From Archegozetes longisetosus (lineage: Eukaryota > Arthropoda > Arachnida > Sarcoptiformes > Trhypochthoniidae): a stretch of DNA of 64,000 nucleotides. The notes beneath the pieces were generated by a model. It was not told the origin of the DNA and searched no databases. It saw only the letters and a program-made list of their open reading frames with translations. How positions within the stretch are numbered: the stretch's first letter is position 1; each line of letters opens with the position of its first letter. Below are positions 54,111 through 64,000 of this stretch, piece after piece. A program made the translations under genes and the position numbers. The stretch lies in contig JAEMBT020000002.1 of NCBI GenBank assembly GCA_018873245.2, positions 7,538,001-7,602,000 of the forward strand, in the 5' to 3' direction.

Positions 54111-57100
54111 ATGTTTTCTTATATGGTTTCATATCAATTGATATTTGTACTTATTTTCCTATTTATAAATCAAAATTTATCATATAATCGATACTCGAAA
54201 ATGCAACTTAACCAAAGGACCCGAAGAGCAGCTACTGCTAGGGCCGAACGGCTCTGGGATTATGGGGTCATTCCTTACGAAATCGAAGCCAACTTCAGCG
54301 GTATTTCAATATTGATTTATCCATTTTTGCATGTTATAGTATATCTGTACTTAATTAGAAAAGCACTTGCTATTTAGTACAATAAAGTAGAGATTCATAA
54401 TTGAATTAATAGTAATTAAGCTAAGGATGTAAGTGAGTCAATCAAAACTAGTGTAAATCAATGGATGCAAACTGATCAGTGTTATACTAGTACATATTGA
54501 TGAGCGTTGTGCTTATACTTATTGATGTGTTACTCAATAGGAGACCACAGGGCTCTCTTCAAGCAAGCCATGAGACACTGGGAGAACTACACATGTGTTA
54601 AGTTTGTTGAGAGAACACCAGAACATCCAAATTATATTGTCTTTACTGAAAGACCGTGCGGGTATGTCTTAGCTTTTCTTATTGTCTTATTAGTTCTGCT
54701 GCAATTCTGGGCTATATTTAGAAGTTTTTGCAATAAAACTAATAGTTTCCTATTCAATTTATTACCAAATGTCTCGTAATTCTGTGCCGAACTGCTTAAC
54801 TAAATGTTTAAATAAATGCTATTTTGCGAAGCATTTCTAAACCAATTGTAAACAATTTTGTAACTAATCTTATAACTGATTTGGATTAGTTGCTGCTCGT
54901 TTGTGGGGAAACGAGGCAACGGTCCTCAGGCTATATCTATCGGTAAAAACTGTGATAAGTTCGGTATTGTTGTCCATGAGTTGGGACATGTGGTGGGCTT
55001 TTGGCACGAACACACTCGCCCCGATAGAGACGAAAACGTCCAAATCGTCACCAAGAATATAATGTCTGGTATGTTTTATTCTCAGCTATTTCTTATTAAA
55101 TCGATATTTATCATAATAGCTATAATCTTATTATCTCCTCTGCGGTAAGGTCAGGAGTATAACTTCAATAAACTAACTGATGAAGAGGTGAATTCTCTGG
55201 GGCTGAACTACGACTTCGATAGTATAATGCATTACGCGAGAAACACGTTCTCCAAAAGCACTTATCTGGACACAATTCTTCCTCAAGAAGATCCGTCATC
55301 TAAATCGAGACCAGAAATAGGGCAGAGAGTGAGGCTAAGCAAAGGAGATATCGCTCAGACAAAGAAGCTGTATAGATGTCCGAGTAAGAAAATTATCTTT
55401 AAATTTAGCTCTATCTCTGAGATATCCTGTGAGATATTCTATACTAAACTTTCAAATTGGGAAACATTGAAGCGCTTTCAAAGCATTTTAACGCTAGCTT
55501 AATTTCTAATCCCAGACAAAAACGTCTACTAAAGGATTAACTTTTCACTTCTGGGATTTACGAGTCTAACCTTTAAGTTATGGCTCCACTTAAAAAGTAG
55601 TTTCGATTGTTTAGAATTTAAACTTATGCTCAAAGAGTTCTGGAGACCGAAATTACTTTAGGGAATTAAAGCTCAGTTTGCAGTCACTGTAACTGTTATT
55701 AATTGCGTTAATCAAATAGCTTTTCACAAACTTATGAGAAATTTGAACCTTTACAACTGAAACTTAGATTCTAAGTAAAAAGTAAGAAATATTGAGGGTC
55801 TTCCAAGCAATACCAAAATTATTATAGGATTGATAATTTATTCAGATATTCAGACGAATAAATATTTTGATAATTGAAGAAAAAGTTGAGTTTCGCGCTT
55901 TGAAGACTCAATATTTGAGTTATCTAAATATTTATGCTTAGTAATGATTCCTTACTATAAACAATTCTCGATTAATTTGTAATAATGTTGAAAACTTGAT
56001 GTGCTTTTCATGTTGAGTGAGTTTTTTTGGTTTCCCAGAAAACTAGGTTTATATTCCTAAAAATAATAAATTTCAAAAATAAATAACTTATTTCAAGCTT
56101 ACAGCTCTTTATTTCATGAATAAAGCAGAAAAGATGAGCAATCATTCATATGGTTTTATCTATTTTTACAATACACATAAGCTGTCAGATCATTTAGTTT
56201 ACAAACTGTTTTATGGAATTAATTCATACTTTTCAATAGCATTGTTTGAGCTCTATATGTGATAAAGTCCGCGATAGAAATCTCTGAATGAAAACTAATG
56301 CGATTACTGTATTAAACATTAGTCATTCATCTGAAAATTGCGATAAACACATTTTAAACAGAATTATCGGATCTTCGATTCCTTGTGGAAAGAGGAATTA
56401 ATAGCATTAGCTAAAAATTTAATCAAAATCGTCTTATGTGTTTAAAAGCTCGCATCAAATATGATTTAATTTACTTAAGTAGACTTAAAAATTGAGGAGC
56501 AGTTTATCAGTTATATGAGGGACTAATCTTTTTCTGCATAAAATGAACCCATTTTGACATTTTATTGCTTAAGATTGACTATTGAGAGTCTAAAAATGAT
56601 TTAGTATTGTTGAGTAAGATTTTTCAAAAGTGAATATTATTTGCAATCGCTCAGTCAGTGATAAGATTGTTGGCGCATTAGTTATTTTGACTTAAACTTT
56701 AAACCTTCAAGTTTTCGCTACGTTAAGCACAAAGCCTTTAAACTATAAAATACGCCAAAACTTGAATGTATGAGCAGGTTTAAGATGAAGTTTCGATTAA
56801 TTTGAAAGTTGAAAGACATCTTCATTGAATCCAAATATAAAGTAAAGTTCGACATCATGTCTCGTGATCTATTCTTTATTCTTTTGTCTCATAGAGAGCT
56901 TGAGCCAAAAAGTTTTTAATTCAAAGAATTAAGGTTTTTAAGAATTAGTGGAAAACTAATTAAAGTGTTTGACAAACATGTGAAGGAGATCTAAAATAAT
57001 TTGATTATCTTTAATTTGACATATGATTGACGTAGAAGTTGAAAAACAATTAGTTGAGTCTTTTGTATTATTAGGACTAATTTTGAGGTCTCTAATTATA

Positions 57101-60100
57101 ACTTGTAAGATATTTGGTCCTGGAAGAAGTTGCAACACATAAAAATTTGGTAAACATGTTTTAAGGCCTATAGTAACTGATACCGAGTATTAAGTTATAG
57201 CTTTCTCGACACTCTTCGAGACCCAGTTTTTCTAAGAATAGTTGTTCAATAGCTTTTCCTACAATACCATATATTTTTCTAACATTGAATTTACCGCTTC
57301 TTCTTTCTATAGTGATCCAAATTCTTTTTTCTTTACTCTCCTTACAACCAACCAAAAACCTCAATAACAGCAAATGCTTGCTTTTCATTTAATTTAAGAG
57401 ATATCCACATTTACTGCTTCTATTCTTGTAAACTACGAGTAGCTGGGATCAGGGTTTTCGCGTCAATTAGTTGGTTTGTAGTATATGATAATTGGATTTA
57501 TAATTGATTTATTGACTAAAACGTGATAATGAGCAAAAACTTTGATCTACATTGCAATGAAATGATGGTAATTGTACTTTAGCGATTCGCTATCTATTAA
57601 TAGCGTTGAAATGCGGATACTATAAATTTGTATCTCCTTCTCATTTCAACTCCCTGTTCAATATATTTAAAAGTTTGCATTGGCATTATATATTAACTGT
57701 TTAAGTAGTGAAAACCATGGAGATTTAAGAATCTGATTTTTTCTCTTGCTCATTTAAATCAATGATTGTTGGGATGAATGGCAACTGTCGAGTACCTTCG
57801 AAATGTTCGTCAATGTTTATTTTAATATAGTCGAAGTAATTTTCTTAAAGAATAGACCCCTATTTATAGGAGCTTTTAATCAAGAAGTGGCTAAATTTAG
57901 TTGTTCTTAATGATCGAAATTTATTTTAAGCGATTCTATCGACAAATCTGTTAAAAGCTGTGTATAATAATTTAGTTTAGTTTGACGTCAAATCCTCGAC
58001 TCTTATTTAAATGACGCACATCATTGTTGTAAATCAAGTTAAACTTAATTGTGTGCAAATTGCGTGTTTGCGGTCGTCGATCCATATAAAGATAGTTTCT
58101 TATATCATAAATCGATTCCAGCTGTCAATATGTTGTCGCCTGACTGCTATAGAATCCTATTTCTAATTCAAGTAGTCTTACAGATAACAGATTTATTGCA
58201 TTCACACCATTGTATGCCTCTTGGGTTTAATGTGGTTTTCTTGTGCCCAATTCCTATTTAATAACAAATTCAACTCTTGAATAAGATTAATACCAAGCAC
58301 TAACATTTGATCAAATCTATTCTAACGTATATCCAAAGCAGATACTTTGAAAAGAAGTTTTCACATTTGTTGAGCAATTTAAAAGTGTTAGCAAATTAAA
58401 CGCATTTTTAGGTTTTTGCACTCTAAAGTTACAGGGAAAAAATTGATTTAATAATGTATTGTGATAAAAGATTTTTTAATGAGAATCAATCTATTGCACT
58501 GATAGAATGTGGCAGAACTATGCAGGAACCCTTTGGTGCACTTGAGTCGCCTGATTATCCAAAGTCTTCACCACCTGCTGAAGGAGAGCACTGCGAATGG
58601 AGAATAACTGCAACACACGGAGAAAGAATTGTTTTGAATATCACAGATCTTGATATATATGAGTCGGACAGCTGTGAAACAGACTTCTTGGAGATCAGAG
58701 ATGGATATTGGCCAAAATCTCCTCTTTTAGGTGAGTCAAAGTGTTGAAGTTATTGATAGTACTTTGTTTTCCAAATTGCAGCTTTCATTAAAATGATTTG
58801 TTTGATCTTTCGCTACTTTATGCTAAAAATTAACGAAAGCATTTGCTTCAGAAAGTCTACTAAATAGCAATAGAACTCTCTCGTTATGCAAAACTGACTC
58901 AACTTATGAATACTAATCTTTGTTGCACGTAATCACGCTTTACTTGAGCTAAAGTATAAAGAGATGGTCGATATTTTTGTTTGATAGCTTATAAGTAAAG
59001 AAAAGCTTGAGAAAATCCAAACAAAAGTTACGAGAATTCGACAAAATCTAAGTAAAAGCTAAGGAAAGTAGAAAAAAATCTAAATGAAAGTTAAGAGAGC
59101 GGAGAAAATCAAAAGAGAAATAAAGCAAATATTAGTAAGAGAGGAAAGTCGAAGCGTTGGTATAGGAATTAGTGGGATCTAGTTTAATGATGGCTTTATT
59201 ACTGTGTATGTAATATTCCCTTCTTTGTCAGCTGCCACTGCCTGATAGCGTTAACACTAGCCTGAAAGAGAAGAGAGAGAAGAGTGAAACACTTCTAATA
59301 TAGCCTATTGAATGGTGAAGTGCATTTATTTTCCAGGAAGATTCTGCGGCAATGGCAAAGTGCCCGACACCTTAATGACGAGTGGATATAGAATGCTGGT
59401 TATTTATAAGTCATCACCCAATCAACACAACCATCGCGGCTTCAAAGCCAACTTTGAAGGTATTTCTGCTCCATTTCCCAACTATTTCGGTTTTATGGCA
59501 CTTTCCTAATTTATTATCTTCTCTCAGCCCTCTGTGGAGGAGATATTGATGCGGAAGAAGGCACTCTCCAGAGCCCTAATTATCCAGAAGACTACAGACC
59601 GAACAAAGAATGTATTTGGAAGATAACGGTTCCCGAAACATTTCAGGTGGCGCTCAAGTTTCAGTCTTTCGAAATAGAAAATCATGATAACTGTGTTTAC
59701 GATTACCTCGAAGTACGTGACGGACATTCGCCTAATAGTCCCCTCTTAGGAAAGTTTTGCGGCTACAAAGTTCCAGAAGCCGTTCGATCGAACTCTAACA
59801 AACTACTCGTTAAGTTCATGTCCGATAGTTCCGTCCAAAAGGCTGGCTTTTCTGCTAACTTTATCAAAGAATTTGACGAATGCGCTGGTTCTGATCATGG
59901 ATGTGAACACGAATGTGTTAATACTCTCGGAGGTTATCGTTGCGAATGTCGTATCGGTTATGAGCTGCATTCTGATGGCAAGAAGTGTGAGGACGCCTGC
60001 GGAGGACTGATTGATACGACCAATGGAACGATAGTCAGTCCTTCCTTCCCTGATTTGTATCCTCCGAACAAAAACTGTATTTGGGAAATAGTAGCTCCAC

Positions 60101-61514
60101 AAAGTTTCAGAATTACACTTAATTTTACTCATTTCGAGTTAGAAGGCAATAACGTAAGTTTCCAATAAAAATAGTTTTGAACAATTTATTTGATTTGAAT
60201 TCCTTATAAATCAACAGCAAGACTGTGAATATGATAGCGTCGATATAAAAAGCAAATTGGGAGATAACGATTATCGAAAACACGGCGTGTTCTGTGGCTC
60301 AAGAACTCCTCCAATGATTACTTCAGTCGGACATAGCCTTCGTATTGAATTCAATTCTGATAATTCTGTTCAAAAGAGTGGATTCAGTGCCAACTTTTTT
60401 ACTGGTAATTGATAATGATTCGATGTAAATAGTATTTGTTTGGCAACTTAAAAAACTATTTAATTAACAGACAAAGATGAGTGCGCGATAAACAATGGCG
60501 GCTGCCAACATATTTGCAAGAACACAATCGGATCGTATCAATGCATTTGTCACAACGGGTTTGTATTGCATGAAAACAAACATGATTGTAAGGAAGGCAG
60601 CTGTACGCATCACATCGCATCACCAACTGGTGAAGTACAGAGCCCTAACTATCCGGATTCGTATCCTGGCAGAAAAGACTGCACCTGGCTCTTCACTACA
60701 ACCCCTGGCCATCGAATTAAATTATTATTTACAGAATTCGAACTTGAACCACATCAAGAATGTGCCTACGATCACATTGTGGTATATGATGGGGATTCGA
60801 CCGATGCCCCAACATTGGGACGTTTTTGTGGCAGTAAAGTGCCTCACCCTCTATTAGCTTCTCTCAACAAAATGTTCATGATTTTCAAATCTGATGCTTC
60901 CGTCCAACGCAAAGGCTTCAAAGCTAGCCATTCAACGGGTATTGTATTCGATAGTTATTTCAGTTGATTTGACTTGTTAATTCTTGTATCCATTCAAGTT
61001 TGTGGTGGACGACTGATTGCAAATATGAATTTGGAACACTTATACTCTCACGCTAAGTATGGAGACTTTAACTACGATAAAAAAGAAGATTGTGATTGGG
61101 TTATCGAAGCTACAGAAGGCAGACGTGTCAGACTTCGCTTTGTGGCTTTTGAAATCGAACACGAGGCCGATTGTGGTTATGATTATGTGGAGGTATTTGA
61201 CGGCTATGATGACTCTGCACATAGTATGGGACGTTTTTGCGGAAATAAGGTATGCAATCGGTTAAATAGTTCAGTAATTGATGGAGATTTGCGAATATTT
61301 TCAGATCCCTCCAGAATTTTTATCGAGCGCCGAATCATTACTACTTCGATTCCGATCAGATGATACGATCCATAATAAAGGGTTTGCAGTTTCATACTCA
61401 GCACTAGATGCCAATGAAGACGAACAAATCATTAGTGTTGAAAAGCCTCAGAAACATCGAACTTGGAATAATTCAAAGCATAGGCACCGTCATCAACTAA
61501 GACGGCATAATTAG
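54111..61514 (+). CDS. Tolloid / BMP1-family procollagen C-proteinase
   Basis: A secreted astacin metalloprotease that cleaves chordin/Sog and matrix precursors, shaping BMP gradients. Eleven exons (54111-54300, 54541-54661, 54890-55068, 55150-55383, 58506-58730, 59337-59459, 59528-60153, 60218-60404, 60471-60938, 60999-61249, 61305-61514) join in frame to 937 residues. A hydrophobic signal peptide is followed by a very short pro-segment and a furin site RTRR (36-39) before [17 protein letters not shown]. The protease domain has CGCCS, the zinc site [15 protein letters not shown] (133-147) and Met-turn [10 protein letters not shown]. Then come CUB1, CUB2, EGF1 ([14 protein letters not shown]), CUB3, EGF2 ([14 protein letters not shown]), CUB4 and CUB5, the full tolloid layout, and a basic His/Arg tail. 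Prodomain exons upstream may have been missed, in which case the hydrophobic start would be intron. AATAAA lies at 61628-61633. Confidence 0.94.
55384..58505 (+). other. Tolloid intron 4 (3.1 kb)
   Basis: A phase-1 intron separating the protease domain from CUB1. This is a natural boundary at which short, protease-only transcripts could end, although I see no coding evidence for that. No nested gene is recognised. Confidence 0.7.
58731..59336 (+). other. Tolloid intron 5 (0.6 kb) with a diverged A-rich repeat
   Basis: A phase-1 intron within CUB1. At about 58990-59140 there are several related A/G-rich units (AAAATC(T/C)AA, AAGTTA(A/C)G) that look like a decayed tandem repeat. Confidence 0.55.
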
Positions 61515-64000
61515 TGTGACATTTTTATTGGAGAAAAGAGTTTTTACTATATTGAGTGCCATATATTTTATGCATTGTATAATTACATCACATTGATTTG
61601 CGTCAATAGCAATCACACAAATAAGATAATAAAGCAATACTCTGTGATATTGCTAGCGATCTCATCGAATATATACTCTGCAATTGCCATCATTGAACTG
61701 TTCAGATGACAGTGGATTGAAGAAATGTGGGCAAATGTTTTTTGAAGATGTATACTTATCTGTAAAGCATTTTGCTATGCTATGCAATGCTACCCAATGC
61801 TATACATGAGAACAGGAATCTTACACCTTAGCTACACTTTTTCAATCCATTGTACTTAATTTAAACAATTCTCAACTAATTAACAAAGTCTTCATTTACT
61901 ATCTTTTACTTATGATAATAATTGAAATTTATTTATATTAGGTTTAGTTTAGATTATTTTTTATTGTTGCCAAACGTACGAACAATATATAGTACGGCAA
62001 ATCCTTTTTTAAAAGTGCTTTACATTTAATTTATAAATAGTACAATAAGTTTTAATTGTAACACATTTTTATTTGCTGTAACAAAATCTAGTATGTATTA
62101 AGTTTAGCTATTTTCTACATATATTTAATTTATGCTATTTATTTTGGCTAAAGTTTGGTTTATGGTTCACGTAGAGTCTGTATATAAGGGAGTCATGTGG
62201 TCACTTGAATAATTTTCTCACAAGCCTAGCCTGTTAGGGGTGCCATTCTTACCTAACCTAAATTAACTAAACATACTACCAATGCAAATATAGTTTCCGT
62301 TGAGTTAGGCAAATTGCACATGCAGCACACTAGGAGTAGAAGAACATTGTTGTGGTAACCACATGACTGTTATGCCCAAATCCTATATGGATGATGAACC
62401 GAACTATAACCTTTATTTTATCCTTTTAGAGTAGTATTTGTAATCCTAGTCTCATTAATTTATATGCTTTTAAATGTTACGTTAATATTAATACTCGTTT
62501 TACTCTCGGCTTTATTTAAATACTCAGCTTATGTTAACTACTTATGTAAATAATTGATTAGTCAATGATTAAAACATGTCCATTTGGCAAAAAATATGGT
62601 TACGGAAGATAAATATCTTATAATATATCTACTATTTTTACATTGAATGACATTGAAAATAGTCAGACCATTGCAGACTATTTATTATTCATTAGTCTTA
62701 TCCTATTTACAGCATTGATTCAACAGTTGTGTCAGTCTATCAAAAGGTCAACTACTGATCTTTATTGATCTTATACCTAGTAATATATTAGTAGCCGCTA
62801 ACTTTGTCTCAAACTTCTGTTTCTTTTCCTAGTATCTTCTAACTTTTGTTCAAATATTTATCTATTCGGTCATACGTTCAAAGTTAAGTTGTGTTTTTTT
62901 TCAGGCGTTAGTTTTCAATACTCTGTCACTTATGAAACTAAAATTTAAGATTAATGTGAGCTGAAGAATAAAATGCTAGTTGTCAATGAAATTGAATAAA
63001 AATACAGTTACAATCACGCTATATATTGACATTAAAGATTGTGTCAATATTATAAATAATCTAGATGTGAATGGATCTGACGATCATATGGAAAACGCCT
63101 GAAATAATAGAGTATTGCAGTAATGATGCAAAGCATCAATAGATTAAACTCTAATGCTTTTGCAAAACTTAAATTACAGCAAACTTTCAAATGTTGTCAT
63201 AGAGACTTTGTTTTCAAAATTGAATTATTCAGAAAAGAAACGTTGGTTGCTATGTGACCACTGATGATCACATCCTTTCGGATGCTAACGATTGAGATGA
63301 GCTTTGAAGCTATGGACAATTAGTTAAAATAAAAGTTTTATTAATGAACTTATTTGCACATTGATGAGTTTGTAGTTCTAACTGATATGTTATTACAACA
63401 TACATGGCAATCTGAATCAATAATCCTTTACTTTTACTTTTGAAATAACTGATAGCACGCAATAGTCTGCCAATGCGTAAATAACTGTTAACCTACTTCT
63501 AGTGTTGGACGTGATTCTCCGCTACAATTACAGTCAAAGCGACTCACAGTTAGCCTATTTGCAAGAACTTAATTTTGATAATTATATAATTACAATGTCA
63601 TACTGGTAAATGTCAAATTGGCATTTGGTGTATAGTTGATTCGACTCGCGAATTATAATTGTCCTCGGAGCAGCGCATGTTTGCTAACCAAATACCAAAC
63701 ACCAAACATATGCATATTTCGTTTGACAGTAGACATAGGCTCTAAGCATAGGTTCGGTAGTAATGAAATTTTTGCGCAAGTCTCACAGTTATAGAAAAAC
63801 TTATAAATTATTGCTTCGATATTCTCTATCGCTATTGTTTGATTCATTGTTTGTCATGAGCTCCAAAACGATAACAATTGCACGAAATATAACGTGTAAG
63901 AAAATTGTTTGCAATTATTGTATTAATAGGAAGGGCGTGTGGTATTCAGTTAAAGGATATCAGTGACCAACCTATAAGTTTTGTCGAATTAGTGCTAATT
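61515..64000. other. Intergenic 3' of tolloid
   Basis: It begins with the tolloid 3' UTR (AATAAA at 61628-61633). No conserved coding exon is recognised on either strand. A TATATAAG at 62181-62188 and an 11-bp inverted repeat (AGTCATGTGGT at 62191 and its complement near 62359) lie in a slightly less A+T-rich patch. Confidence 0.45.

Overview
This window is A+T-rich eukaryotic nuclear DNA from an invertebrate, most likely an arthropod. Genes are split into short exons by canonical GT-AG introns, many of them under 100 bp. A eukaryotic tRNA-Asp is present, along with animal-specific families (tolloid, a two-pore K+ channel, a tandem Ras-association protein) and a full-length NBR1. NBR1 as a gene separate from ref(2)P/p62 is missing from Drosophila, which favours a non-dipteran arthropod such as a mite or another chelicerate. 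I infer this from gene content only and cannot name a species.

Layout. 1-11.3 kb: no convincing gene; minisatellites, microsatellites and hairpins. 11.3-11.9 kb (-): first two coding exons of a two-pore-domain K+ channel whose later exons I cannot find. 13.1 kb (-): tRNA-Asp(GTC). 14.3-15.9 kb (+): DNAJB11, the ER luminal Hsp40. 17.9-23.3 kb (+): NBR1 selective-autophagy receptor. 24.6-32.0 kb (+): DNAJC7 (TPR2), with a splice-compatible candidate alternative first exon inside its 4.5 kb first intron. 32.2-33.9 kb (-): UBA5, the UFM1-activating E1, tail to tail with DNAJC7. 37.9-48.5 kb (+): a 303-residue protein with two tandem Ras-association domains, resembling Drosophila Rau, with a 7.9 kb first intron. 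48.9-50.9 kb (-): a small secreted astacin with a reading-frame break after its zinc site. 51.7-53.1 kb (-): ADH5 (class III alcohol dehydrogenase / S-nitrosoglutathione reductase) with a 28-nt microexon. 54.1-61.5 kb (+): tolloid/BMP1 procollagen C-proteinase, with an unusually short apparent prodomain. 61.5-64 kb: no gene recognised.

How the genes relate. DNAJB11, NBR1, DNAJC7 and UBA5 lie consecutively over about 20 kb, and all act in protein quality control (ER folding, selective autophagy, cytosolic Hsp70/Hsp90 cochaperoning, UFMylation). They are not an operon: strands and promoters differ, so the grouping may be chance. The two astacins flank ADH5, but their domain layouts differ greatly and they are not a recent tandem duplicate.

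Exon boundaries were assigned by hand. Every join reported keeps reading frame and matches known family sequence, and all internal junctions use GT/AG. No clearly new biological system is evident. The best leads are two related hairpins about 39 kb apart, the short tolloid prodomain, the frame-broken astacin, an NBR1 PB1 domain without its acidic face, and the possible alternative DNAJC7 N-terminus.
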